Source: Chloroflexota bacterium (GTDB taxonomy: Bacteria; Chloroflexota; UBA11872). From it: DNA of 51,672 nucleotides. This document shows, piece by piece, positions 25,685 through 33,961 of this stretch. The stretch lies in contig JAJEGF010000066.1 of assembly GCA_022820025.1 (NCBI GenBank), positions 1-51,672 on the forward strand, given 5' to 3'. A program made the position numbers and the translations under genes. The notes beneath the pieces were generated by a model. The model searched no databases. It saw only the letters and a program-made list of their open reading frames with translations, and had not been told where the DNA came from. How positions within the stretch are numbered: position 1 is the first letter of the stretch; the number at the start of each line of letters is the position of its first letter.

Positions 25685-26118
25685 GCCTGCCACCGCACGT
25701 GGCCTGGGTTCGAGTGTCGCCGAAGCCAGGTCGCAATGAAGAGATGTCCAGCCTCAACCTGATTGAGGGACTTGGTATTGAAGGCGACCGGCACGCGCGA
25801 CCCGAGAAGCGAAACCAGATCCTGGTGATGGATGTCGAGACGCTGGACCGATTTCAGCTACGGGCGGGAGACATCCGCGAGAACATTGCCACCCGCGGTG
25901 TGGACGTTGCCAACCTTGCCGAAGGCGACCGGCTCCGATTCGGCGTCGACGCCGAGGTGTTGATCTCGCATCCGTGCGCGCCCTGTTACAAGATGGACAT
26001 CGTGCGTCCGGGGCTCCAAGAAGACCTGCGAGGACGCCGCGGGATGCTGGGTGTGGTCACGCGCGGCGGCGTTGTACTTCCGGGTGATCTCGTCGAGCTC
26101 GTTCCAAAGCAAGGTTGA
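25681..26118 (+). CDS. MOSC domain protein
   Basis: This 145-residue protein consists of a single MOSC (molybdenum cofactor sulfurase C-terminal-like) domain. Features are GLGIEGDRHARPEKRNQILV, DIRENIATRGVDVANLAEGD and HPCAPCYKMD, whose Cys is the conserved one proposed to carry sulfur. Stand-alone MOSC proteins are thought to deliver sulfur or act on the molybdenum cofactor. The GTG at 25681 overlaps the previous stop (GTGA). Confidence 0.88.
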   Translation: MSLPPHVAWVRVSPKPGRNEEMSSLNLIEGLGIEGDRHARPEKRNQILVMDVETLDRFQLRAGDIRENIATRGVDVANLAEGDRLRFGVDAEVLISHPCAPCYKMDIVRPGLQEDLRGRRGMLGVVTRGGVVLPGDLVELVPKQG

Positions 26119-26135
26119 GGCCGCCGGAGGCACGT

Positions 26136-27245
26136 CTAATCCTGTGCGATGGAGACCTCGCGACCACTGACGGCCGACTCGTAGGCCGCCTCGACCCAGC
26201 GGTGGGTGCGTAGCGCCTCGTTCCAGTCCGGAGAGTATCCGGCGCCGGTGGCGACGCTGCGTACAAAGGCGCGGAGCTGAACTTCGAACGGGTCGACGGC
26301 GACCGTCGGGACCGTGTCCCAGCCGTCCAGGGGATCGCCTTGCTCGGCGGCCGGGTCGTAGGAGAAGAGCGGACCGTGGCCGCGTTGCACCCAGCAGCGG
26401 TTGGCTGTGACGAGGAGTCCGCCGCGACTGCAGTCGATCTCAATGGTCGGCACGTCTTCGTGGCGGCGGCGCACCCAACTCGAAAAGACCTGGCCAATGG
26501 CGCCGTTTTCGAAGCGCAGGTTGACCGCGCAGGAGTCCTCGACATCGCTGTGAAATGGCCCAGACTCCGGGTCCTCGCGATCGGTGATGCCCTCGAACGT
26601 CAGGCAGTGCGTGCTGGCAATGGGGCCCACCAGCCAGCCAAGGAGGTCGTAGAAGTGCGCCATCATGTCATGCACCACGCCGCCCGCGGACTCTTCGTGC
26701 TTGAAAAACCAGGGCGGCCGGTTGGCCACTAGCGGCGGGACGAAGTAGCCAAACACCACGCGCGCATGAAACACGTCGCCCAGGTCGCCCGATTCCAGAA
26801 TGGCCCTGGCCGCCTGCGGTCCGCCCTGGAACCGCATGTTCTGGATGATGCCGTGGCGGACGCCGGCCGCCGTAGCGGCCGCCAGAAGCTCCTCGGACTC
26901 TTCCAGTGTGGCGCCGAGGGGCTTGTCCGTGAATACGTGCTTGCCGTCGCCGATGGCCTGCATCAGCGGGTCAAAGTGCAGCCGGTTAACGAGGCAGTTG
27001 TCGACCACGTCCACGTCGAATCGCCCGACGGAGCCTTCCAGATGGTCGCTGGAGAAGTCGGCGTTGTACGCGTGGAAGATCTCGCGCAGACGCTCGGGCG
27101 TGCGGCCATATACGCCGAGAAGTACAGGGACATCTTCGCCGTCGACGATCTCTGGCTGCGCGCGGATCTTGGCCAATGCAGCCGCGTGACGGTGGGCCAT
27201 GCGGCCGGTCCCGAGGACGAGGAACGTGATGGGGTTGGCAGGCAC
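26136..27245 (-). CDS. Gfo/Idh/MocA family oxidoreductase
   Basis: This 369-residue NAD(P)-dependent sugar dehydrogenase opens with ITFLVLGTGRMAHRHAAAL (Rossmann glycines). FTDKPLGATLEESEELLA (the Lys-Pro motif) and GGVVHDMMAHFYDLLGWLVG (active-site Asp/His) follow. The GTG at 27245 is the only good start in frame. It is convergent with the MOSC gene 17 bases away and divergent from an MFS transporter across about 245 bases, which may hold a shared control region. It is the second of three such dehydrogenases in the window; the substrate is unknown. Confidence 0.9.
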   Translation of the reverse strand: MPANPITFLVLGTGRMAHRHAAALAKIRAQPEIVDGEDVPVLLGVYGRTPERLREIFHAYNADFSSDHLEGSVGRFDVDVVDNCLVNRLHFDPLMQAIGDGKHVFTDKPLGATLEESEELLAAATAAGVRHGIIQNMRFQGGPQAARAILESGDLGDVFHARVVFGYFVPPLVANRPPWFFKHEESAGGVVHDMMAHFYDLLGWLVGPIASTHCLTFEGITDREDPESGPFHSDVEDSCAVNLRFENGAIGQVFSSWVRRRHEDVPTIEIDCSRGGLLVTANRCWVQRGHGPLFSYDPAAEQGDPLDGWDTVPTVAVDPFEVQLRAFVRSVATGAGYSPDWNEALRTHRWVEAAYESAVSGREVSIAQD

Positions 27246-27490
27246 GGGCGATCTCTAGAGTGATAGTGGGCGAAGTCTATATGAGTGCGGACCGCAAACT
27301 TCGGCTTCCGATGAAGCGGTCACCAGACATGGTCGTCAGCTAAGCAAGCGGATTGCGCGGGCGTGCGGCTGGTTTCTAGGAGAGCCCTCGGCTAGCCTTG
27401 ACCGTCAGGCGGCTGGGGACTGCAAGTGTTCTCGACAGCAGGCAGCGACGGCCTGACAGCACTTCGCGGCCCGCGCCGAGCCTCGATGCC

Positions 27491-28825
27491 ATGAGCCCGG
27501 ATTCTCAGACCCCCACGGCGCGGCCAACTGGCTGGTTCTTCACACGCATCAGCCTGTTCTGGGTCGGCCTTTCGTTCATGTGGGGGGCCATCAACATCCA
27601 GATTCTCCCCGGCGTGATTCCCGACATGGTGGGATCGGATGTTCAGGGCACGGCCATTGGCGCGGTCGTGTTCGTGGGTCTGGCCATCGCGATTGTGGTG
27701 CAGCCGTTTGCGGGTGCGGTCAGCGACCGGGCCCAGTTCGGGATCGGTCGGCGTCGTCCGTTCATGCTCGCCGGCGTGCTCGTCGTCATTCCATTCCTAG
27801 TGGTCATTGGTCTGTCGCCGTACTACTGGTTGCTGTTTCTCGCCGTAGTCGGCGTGCAGGTCGGCGGAAATATTGCCCACGGGCCTTACCAGGGCGTGAT
27901 TCCCGACCAGGTACCAGCGTCTGCCCGGGGCAGGGCGTCGGGTTTCTTTGGCATTGCGAATCTCATCGGCACGATTCTCGGCGCCGCGGTCGCCGGGCAA
28001 TTTCTGGCCGAGGGTCAGGTGCTCCTGGCCTTGCTGACGATTGCCATCGTGCTGGCGGCCATGTCGTTGATGACTTGGGTCTTCGTGAAGGAGTCGCCGC
28101 CGCCACCTCCGGAATCGTACGGCCCTGTCTGGAAGGAGGTGCGACGCCGCGTTCGGGAACTTCGGGGAAGGCGGGCGTTTATCTGGCTCATGGGATCGCG
28201 CCTGCTGTTCTTCATGGGATTGCAGTCGATGGACAATTTCCTCCAGCTCTTCTTTCGCCAGGGCCTCGGCGACGACAGTCCAGAAGGCAAGACCACGATC
28301 GTGCTGGGCACGGTGTTGATCCTGGCGGTGCTCACAAGCATCCCGGCGGGTTGGGCGTCTGACCGATTCGGCCGGTTGCGGCTGGTGGCCGCTGGTTCGT
28401 GCCTAGGCTTGGGCTCGGCTGTCCTCCTGGTATTCGCGCAGGATTTCGTCCAGGTTGTTGCGTTTGCCACCCTCCTGGGAGTCGGGCTCGGTCTGTTCAC
28501 GGCCGCGGACTGGGCCGCGGCGATTGATCTTGTTCCAGATGCGCGCGCGGCAGGGCTCTACATGGGGCTGACCAACGTCGCTACCGCCGGTGGGGACGCA
28601 TTGGCAACGCTCTCGGCCGGAATCGCGCTCGACGTGGTGAACCAGATTGCGCCGGGCTATGGATTCCGCGCAGTGTTTGCTCTCATGGGGCTCTACTTCT
28701 TGCTCAGCGTGGTTGTGCTGGGCAAGGTGCGCACCCACGTGCATGCGGCGCCGGACTCCCGGGTTCTCGCTCCGGAGGCGCGTGGCTCAAGTCACGAGCC
28801 GTCACCCAACCGCCCCGTAACGTAG
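27491..28825 (+). CDS. MFS transporter (GPH/SLC45-like sugar carrier)
   Basis: This is a 444-residue, 12-helix carrier. The first half has ISLFWVGLSFMWGAINIQIL, the loop SDRAQFGIGRRRPFMLAG and GVIPDQVPASARGRASGFFG, all typical of the glycoside-pentoside-hexuronide/sucrose carrier branch. The middle loop carries PPPPPESYGPVWKEV. The second half repeats with ASDRFGRLRLVAAG. The ATG at 27491 lacks a strong ribosome site. It is divergent from the Gfo/Idh/MocA gene at 26136-27245, suggesting that the sugar it carries feeds that dehydrogenase (inference). Confidence 0.87.
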   Translation: MSPDSQTPTARPTGWFFTRISLFWVGLSFMWGAINIQILPGVIPDMVGSDVQGTAIGAVVFVGLAIAIVVQPFAGAVSDRAQFGIGRRRPFMLAGVLVVIPFLVVIGLSPYYWLLFLAVVGVQVGGNIAHGPYQGVIPDQVPASARGRASGFFGIANLIGTILGAAVAGQFLAEGQVLLALLTIAIVLAAMSLMTWVFVKESPPPPPESYGPVWKEVRRRVRELRGRRAFIWLMGSRLLFFMGLQSMDNFLQLFFRQGLGDDSPEGKTTIVLGTVLILAVLTSIPAGWASDRFGRLRLVAAGSCLGLGSAVLLVFAQDFVQVVAFATLLGVGLGLFTAADWAAAIDLVPDARAAGLYMGLTNVATAGGDALATLSAGIALDVVNQIAPGYGFRAVFALMGLYFLLSVVVLGKVRTHVHAAPDSRVLAPEARGSSHEPSPNRPVT

Positions 28826-28995
28826 GTCGGGGCTTCTTCAACGTCGCTTCCGGTCGGCGGCGTGGCGTGGCGGTATGCGCGAATGGGAGATGTTAGGCAT
28901 AATCTCGGGCGCGGCCCCGTCTGACGTGTGGGCAGGGCCGGTACGTCCGAGCCAGCCCAGCCCTTATGCACGGGCCGAACTGGAGGAAGTCCGGA

Positions 28996-29106
28996 ATGCA
29001 GACAGTTGTTTTCTATCTCGTGATCGGGGTCTCTTTTGGAGGTCTCATCATCGGACTCCTCTACTGGATCTACTCTCTGATTCGCGGCTCGGCCGAGGAC
29101 GAATAG
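28996..29106 (+). CDS. 36-residue single-helix membrane protein
   Basis: This is a very short gene with strong support: GGAGG twelve bases before the ATG, then one hydrophobic helix (VVFYLVIGVSFGGLIIGLLY), a WIYSLIRG junction and an acidic end SAEDE. A CATAAT hexamer at 28898-28903 might be its -10 box, but no good -35 is seen. Single-helix peptides of this kind often attach to larger membrane complexes. No family is recognised. It sits alone between the MFS carrier and the end of hisF on the other strand. Confidence 0.7.
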   Translation: MQTVVFYLVIGVSFGGLIIGLLYWIYSLIRGSAEDE

Positions 29107-29253
29107 CCGAGACGCCGACATAAGTCGTAGGCGGCTACGGCCAGGGTGCGGATTCAATCGCTTGGCAGGTCTTCGAAAGCTCACCGGCGGGATGTTGGCC
29201 TTGAGCGGCGGGGTTTATGGTCTGCGCGTGGAACCTGCCGTGACAGCCTCGGG

Positions 29254-30033
29254 CTATCGGTAGGGGTCCAGCCGCATCGGGATGCCCGATGCGGCCATGA
29301 ACTCCTTCGCCTCGCGCACGCTGTAAACCTCAAAGTGAAATATTGACGCTGCCAAGACGGCGTGGGCATTCCCGAGCGTTACCGCATCCCGCAGGTGCTC
29401 CAACGATCCCGCCCCGCCGGAGGCGACGACTGGAATCGATACGCTCTCGGTGACGGCGCGTAGAAACTCGACGTCGTAGCCTTCGCGCGTTCCGTCTGCA
29501 TCGATGCTGTTCAGGACGATCTCGCCGGCACCGAGGTCTTGTCCGCGTTGGGCGGTCTCTACGGCATCGAGTTCGGTGCGAACGCGCCCGCCGTTTAGGT
29601 AGATCGTCCAGCGCGGTGGGTCGCTTTCCGGATCGCGCAGCGCGTCGATTGAGAGCACGACGCACTGAGATCCGAACCTGTCGGCACAGGCTCGAATCAG
29701 GTCAGGATCGCGGTGGGCTGCGCTGTTGATCGATACCTTCTCGGCGCCGCTGCGCAGCATCAGATACATATCGTCGATCGTTCGGACGCCTCCGCCGACC
29801 GAAAGCGGAATGAAGACCTGCGAGGCCACGCGCTCCACGAGGTCGACCATGATGTTGCGGCCCTCGGCCGATGCGGTGATGTCGTAAAAGACGAGCTCGT
29901 CGGCGCCCTCGCGGTCGTAGCGGGCCGCCAGTTCGACCGGATCTCCGGCGTCGACGTCGGCGGAGAATCGAACGCCGCGGACGTTGCGTCCATTCTTCAC
30001 GTCCAGGCACGGAATCACGCGGCGCGTGAGCAT
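29254..30033 (-). CDS. hisF: Imidazole glycerol phosphate synthase, cyclase subunit
   Basis: This 259-residue TIM-barrel cyclase makes imidazole glycerol phosphate and AICAR from PRFAR plus the ammonia released by HisH. Catalytic Asp residues are in [14 protein letters not shown] (Asp11) and [16 protein letters not shown]. The phosphate sites SVGGGVRT and ASGGAG are intact. It is the last gene of the division-to-histidine chain and starts three bases after the hisA stop. Confidence 0.97.
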   Translation of the reverse strand: MLTRRVIPCLDVKNGRNVRGVRFSADVDAGDPVELAARYDREGADELVFYDITASAEGRNIMVDLVERVASQVFIPLSVGGGVRTIDDMYLMLRSGAEKVSINSAAHRDPDLIRACADRFGSQCVVLSIDALRDPESDPPRWTIYLNGGRVRTELDAVETAQRGQDLGAGEIVLNSIDADGTREGYDVEFLRAVTESVSIPVVASGGAGSLEHLRDAVTLGNAHAVLAASIFHFEVYSVREAKEFMAASGIPMRLDPYR

Positions 30034-30036
30034 TGG

Positions 30037-30762
30037 TCAGGTCCGAGCAGCGCGTCGCGCGTCGGCCAGCGTGACGGCTCCGGTGTACAGCGCCCGTCCA
30101 ATGATCACCCCGGCGGCTCCGATTTCGGCGAGCTGCGCGACGTCGGCCGGGCTGTGCACCCCGCCGGACGCGATGACGTCCAACTGTCGGCCATGGCGGC
30201 AAACCAACGCCGCGGTGCCTTCGAAGTTCGGCTGCGCCAGCATGCCGTCGCGGTTCACGTCCGTGAAAACGATCGCCGCCGCGCCCGTCTTCGCGGCGGT
30301 CGCGGCCAGATCCGTTGCTGTCATCGAGCTGTCTTCAGCCCACGCTTCGATTGCGACTTGGCCGTTGCGCGCATCGACGCCAACGGCAATGCGACCTGGG
30401 AAGGCCTCGACGGCGGCAGGGACAAGGCCCGGATTGCGCACGGCGGCGGTGCCAATCACGACTCGGGCCGCGCCGGCTTTGAGTACTTCGCGAACGGCCT
30501 CTAGGTCTCGGATTCCGCCGCCGACCTGCACGGGAACGGGTCCCGCGAGGTGGATGATTTCGCTTATGAGCGCAGCGTGGGCGCGCGCCGCGCTGCGCGC
30601 GGCGTCGAGATCCACTATGTGGAGCCAATCAGTCCCGCTGTCCAAGAAGGAGCGAGCGGCCTCGCGTGGATCTTCGTAAAACATGGTCTCGCGAGCAAAG
30701 TCGCCCTGGATGAGGTTGACGCACTTACCTCCGCGTATGTCGATGGCGGCATAGATATCCAT
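30037..30762 (-). CDS. hisA: ProFAR isomerase
   Basis: This 241-residue (beta-alpha)8 isomerase acts in histidine synthesis. Catalytic Asp residues lie in AAIDIRGGKCVNLIQGD and VFTDVNRDGML. Phosphate-binding loops are QVGGGIRD and ASGGVHS. It lies three bases after hisH and three before hisF. No signs of a PriA-type dual role (tryptophan synthesis) can be decided by eye. Confidence 0.97.
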   Translation of the reverse strand: MDIYAAIDIRGGKCVNLIQGDFARETMFYEDPREAARSFLDSGTDWLHIVDLDAARSAARAHAALISEIIHLAGPVPVQVGGGIRDLEAVREVLKAGAARVVIGTAAVRNPGLVPAAVEAFPGRIAVGVDARNGQVAIEAWAEDSSMTATDLAATAAKTGAAAIVFTDVNRDGMLAQPNFEGTAALVCRHGRQLDVIASGGVHSPADVAQLAEIGAAGVIIGRALYTGAVTLADARRAART

Positions 30763-30765
30763 GTG

Positions 30766-31395
30766 TCAGTCGAACTCTGGGGCCGGCGTCTGGCCGGCCA
30801 GACGAATGAAGTTCGCGTAGATTCGAAGTCCCACAAGACCACTCTTCTCAGGGTGAAACTGGGTGGCGTAGAGGTGGTCGCGACGTACGACACTCGTGAA
30901 TTCCAGCCCGTAGTCGGTAGTGCCGGATACGCGGGCGGGATCCGAAGGCCGAGCAAAGTAGGAGTGCACGAAATAGAAGTTGGCGTCCTGCGGCACACCC
31001 GCGAACAGCGGAGAGTTCTCAACCTGCCGCACTTGATTCCAACCCATGTGTGGAACTTCCAAGCCTTCAGGAAAGCGGACGACATCGCCCGGAAGCACGC
31101 CGAGGCACGGTGTGTCGTCGTCCTCTTCGCTGCGATCAAACAGGACCTGGAGTCCCATGCAGATTCCCAGGTAGGGGACGCCGCGTGCGATGGCGGCAAC
31201 AACCGGATCGTCCACGCGCGCATAGCGCAGACCGCGCATCGTGTCCGCCGCAGCGCCCACGCCGGGCAGAATGACTGCATCGGCAGCGGCCACGGCGGCT
31301 GGTTCGGCCGTGACGTCAAATGCTGCGCCCACGCGCTTGAGCGCCCGCGCCACGCTATGGATATTGCCCGCACCATAATCGACGACGGCGATCAC
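30766..31395 (-). CDS. hisH: Imidazole glycerol phosphate synthase, glutaminase subunit
   Basis: This 209-residue class I glutamine amidotransferase provides ammonia to HisF. The triad is Cys79 in YLGICMGLQVLF and His181/Glu183 in TQFHPEKSG; the oxyanion region LPGVGA is also present. The start is GTG at 31395, overlapping the hisS stop by four bases (GTGA). It is followed by hisA after three bases. Confidence 0.97.
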   Translation of the reverse strand: MIAVVDYGAGNIHSVARALKRVGAAFDVTAEPAAVAAADAVILPGVGAAADTMRGLRYARVDDPVVAAIARGVPYLGICMGLQVLFDRSEEDDDTPCLGVLPGDVVRFPEGLEVPHMGWNQVRQVENSPLFAGVPQDANFYFVHSYFARPSDPARVSGTTDYGLEFTSVVRRDHLYATQFHPEKSGLVGLRIYANFIRLAGQTPAPEFD

Positions 31396-32660
31396 GGGTC
31401 GCCCGCCAGGATTTCCTGTATCCGACGTACGGCGTCGCAGTGACGCACCTCTACTTGAGCGGCGCCGTTGAGCGGCTTGAGCGCTACAACGCCCCGTTCC
31501 AGCTCGCGTGCGCCGATCAGGATCGCGAGGCGCGCCTGCGATCGGCTGGCGCGGCGCAGGTGCGAGCGCGGACTGGTCGCGCGGAAGCCGCACTCGACGG
31601 CGACGCCCGCTTGACGAAGCTGGCGAGCCAGGCGCATGGCGTGCGCGACGGCAACATCCGACAGCGGAGCGACATAGGCGCCAATGGTTCGAGAATCTCC
31701 CGCGGTCGTGCCGCAGCGCTCGAGGTTGAGCAGCACGCGCTCGATGCCGCTGCCAAAGCCAACACCGGGCACGTGGCTCGCTCCAATCATTTCAGCTAGG
31801 TAGTCATAGCGCCCACCACCTCCCACGGTGCTCTGCGATCCAGCATCGGGCGGAACGAACTCGAACACCGTGCGGTTGTAGTAGTCCAGACCACGCACGA
31901 GCCGGTGGTTGATCGTGTAAGAGATATCGAGGGCCTCTAGCAGTTCCTTCAACTCTTCAAAGTGGTCGAGCGCAGGTTCGTCCAGGTAGTCCAGCGACTG
32001 CGGCGCGCCTTTGCTCAGGTCGGCGACCGCCGGGTTCTTTGCATCGAGGATACGCAGCGGGTTAGTTGTGAGGCGCTCGCGGCTCTCGGAATCCAGTCGG
32101 TCGGCCAGGGGCGTGAAGTAGTCCACGAGCGCCTGCCGGTAGGCGGGTCGGGTGTCCGGGTCTCCGAGCGAATTCAACTCAAGCCGCAGGTCATCGATTC
32201 CCAGGGCCCGATAGGTGGACCAGAGCAGGTCAATCACCTCGGCGTCCACCGCCGGACTGGGGTCCCCGAGCGCTTCGGCGCCAATCTGGTGGTGTTCCCG
32301 ATAACGTCCGGCCTGCGGGCGGTCGTAACGAAAAATCGAGGTGACGTAGTAGAGCTTCACGGGCTGCGGCAGGTTATGCAGGCCGTTCTGAACGTACGCG
32401 CGGACGACGGGGGCCGTGCCTTCGGACCGCAGCGTCAGTGAGTCGCCACCCCGATCCTGGAAGCTGTACATCTCCTTCTGCGCAAGGTCCGTTGCATCGC
32501 CGGTGGTACGAGAAAACAGTTCAGTACGCTCAATCGTTGGCGTACTGATCGGGGCGAAGCCGCGCAGTTCGCACTGGCGCTGAAAGGTCTCGGACACCAA
32601 GCGCCACGCGGGCGCCACATCCGGCAGGCGGTCGGCGGTTCCCCTCGGACGCTGGATCAT
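31392..32660 (-). CDS. hisS: Histidyl-tRNA synthetase
   Basis: This 422-residue class II synthetase charges tRNA-His. Motif 1 region TPTIERTELFSRTTG, motif 2 TSIFRYDRPQAGRYREHHQ, the His-specific LVRGLDYYNRTVFEF and motif 3 GFGSGIERVLL are all present, and a C-terminal anticodon-binding domain follows. It is therefore a true HisS rather than the regulatory HisZ. It overlaps the DUF167 gene upstream (ATGA) and hisH downstream (GTGA), linking charging and synthesis of histidine. Confidence 0.96.
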   Translation of the reverse strand: MIQRPRGTADRLPDVAPAWRLVSETFQRQCELRGFAPISTPTIERTELFSRTTGDATDLAQKEMYSFQDRGGDSLTLRSEGTAPVVRAYVQNGLHNLPQPVKLYYVTSIFRYDRPQAGRYREHHQIGAEALGDPSPAVDAEVIDLLWSTYRALGIDDLRLELNSLGDPDTRPAYRQALVDYFTPLADRLDSESRERLTTNPLRILDAKNPAVADLSKGAPQSLDYLDEPALDHFEELKELLEALDISYTINHRLVRGLDYYNRTVFEFVPPDAGSQSTVGGGGRYDYLAEMIGASHVPGVGFGSGIERVLLNLERCGTTAGDSRTIGAYVAPLSDVAVAHAMRLARQLRQAGVAVECGFRATSPRSHLRRASRSQARLAILIGARELERGVVALKPLNGAAQVEVRHCDAVRRIQEILAGDP

Positions 32661-32941
32661 CCGGCGGCCTGCAGGCGATTGACAGCCGCTTGTACCGCGG
32701 TCGGATTGTCGGTCGTGACGGCGATTCGCTTGTCGCGAGCGCGCTTGTCGCGTTCCATGCTGATTGCGCGCCGCGGCAGGTCCAACGACTTTGCCAGCAA
32801 ATCCATCAACGCGCGGTTCGCACGGCCGTCGCTGGGCGGCACGGCGATTCGGGCGGCGAGTGACCCGTCAGCTCGACGCCTGAGGACCGTGGATTGTGCT
32901 CGCGGCGTTGCTCGGACGCGGAGTCGAATTGTGGTCGGCAT
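32657..32941 (-). CDS. DUF167 (YggU-type) protein
   Basis: This 94-residue basic protein has the DUF167 pattern: LRVRATPRAQSTVL, IAVPPSDGRANRALMDLLA and a final beta strand ending IAVTTD. Its function is unknown; YggU genes are widely found next to yggT and yggS. It overlaps the hisS start by four bases. Confidence 0.9.
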   Translation of the reverse strand: MPTTIRLRVRATPRAQSTVLRRRADGSLAARIAVPPSDGRANRALMDLLAKSLDLPRRAISMERDKRARDKRIAVTTDNPTAVQAAVNRLQAAG

Positions 32942-32964
32942 GTGGAGGCTCTGTCATCGCATGC

Positions 32965-33225
32965 TCACCCGAGGGCGAGTGAACGCACAAGGCTCCAGAG
33001 CACCTGAATGACCAGAATTGCGATCAGCGGCGAGAGGTCGATCATCCAGGATTGCGGTAGCGCCCGGCGAATTGGACCGAGAACCGGCTCAGTCACGTCG
33101 ATGAGTAGTCGCATGATCGGATGGGACGGGTCGCGGACGAACCACGAGAGAATGGCGCGACCGATGATGGCAAAGACGATGATCGTCACCAGCCAATCGA
33201 GAAGTTGAACGAGTGCCGGGAGCAC
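32965..33225 (-). CDS. YggT family membrane protein
   Basis: This 86-residue protein has two hydrophobic helices (LVQLLDWLVTIIVFAIIGRA and LSPLIAILVIQVLWSLVRSL). Between them lies the family segment PSHPIMRLLIDVTEPVLGPI, followed by RRALP. YggT proteins have been linked to osmotic tolerance and cell division. In most Gram-positives sepF lies between yggS and yggT; here yggT follows yggS directly after six bases. Confidence 0.92.
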   Translation of the reverse strand: MLPALVQLLDWLVTIIVFAIIGRAILSWFVRDPSHPIMRLLIDVTEPVLGPIRRALPQSWMIDLSPLIAILVIQVLWSLVRSLALG

Positions 33226-33231
33226 GATGTG

Positions 33232-33942
33232 TCAGGGACCTGGAGTCGGGGAACGCGTGCCAAAGATAGCGCGTCCGACGCGCACGATCGTGGCGCCTTC
33301 CATCAGCGCCGCGTCGAGGTCGTCCGTCATGCCCATGGAGAGTTCGGCGATCGGCTGGTTGGGCAGGCTGCCTCGCAGGGAGTCGCGTAGTTGGCGCAGC
33401 CGGCGAAAACAGGTGCGGCTGGTTGCCCGATCCGGACCCATCGGTCCAATGGTCATCAGGCCGCGCAGCGTCAGGTCCGTTTCGCGGTCGAGGACCGATG
33501 CCAGCGGCAATAGTTCGGCAGGCTCGATGCCGCCCTGCGTCTGCGCGCCTGTGAGGTTGACCTGGATCAGCACGTCGCAGGGTTGGCCGTTCCGCACGGC
33601 TTCGAGGCGGCGGGCCAGGCGCACCGAATCCACCGAGTGGATGAGCGAAAACAGTTGCGTTGCCGCGCGGGCCTTATTGCGCTGCAGGTGTCCCACGAGG
33701 TGCCAGCGCCCGCCACCGACCTGAGGGATCTTGGCCTGCGCTTCCTGTACCCGATTTTCGCCGAAATCCGTTAGCCCCGCGGCTAGGCCCAAACGCACCG
33801 TTGTGGCGTCGAATGTCTTGCAGACGGCCACCAGTGTCACCGAATCCGGCGAGCGGCCGGTTTCCAGGCAGACTTTGGTGATCTGTCTGCGGACGGCCGC
33901 CACATTCGCGGTGACCCTGCCCGCGGCATCGGCCAGTGTCAT
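33232..33942 (-). CDS. yggS: YggS family PLP-homeostasis protein
   Basis: This 236-residue PLP-binding protein keeps pyridoxal phosphate in balance. The Schiff-base Lys lies in TLVAVCKTFDA. Other signatures are FGENRVQEAQAK, WHLVGHLQRNKA and ELSMGMTDDLDAAL. The ATG at 33942 begins MTLADAAGRVTANVAAV, 19 bases after the ftsZ stop. It lies between ftsZ and yggT, as in many bacteria. Confidence 0.93.
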   Translation of the reverse strand: MTLADAAGRVTANVAAVRRQITKVCLETGRSPDSVTLVAVCKTFDATTVRLGLAAGLTDFGENRVQEAQAKIPQVGGGRWHLVGHLQRNKARAATQLFSLIHSVDSVRLARRLEAVRNGQPCDVLIQVNLTGAQTQGGIEPAELLPLASVLDRETDLTLRGLMTIGPMGPDRATSRTCFRRLRQLRDSLRGSLPNQPIAELSMGMTDDLDAALMEGATIVRVGRAIFGTRSPTPGP

Positions 33943-33961
33943 GGGCCGGCGAGACTTTGGG

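Noticed and set aside
28970..28998. GGAGGAAGTCCGG, resembling the conserved GAGGAAAGTCC of RNase P RNA
   Set aside because: The rest of the RNase P core is missing, and the stretch is better read as the ribosome site of the 36-residue protein.
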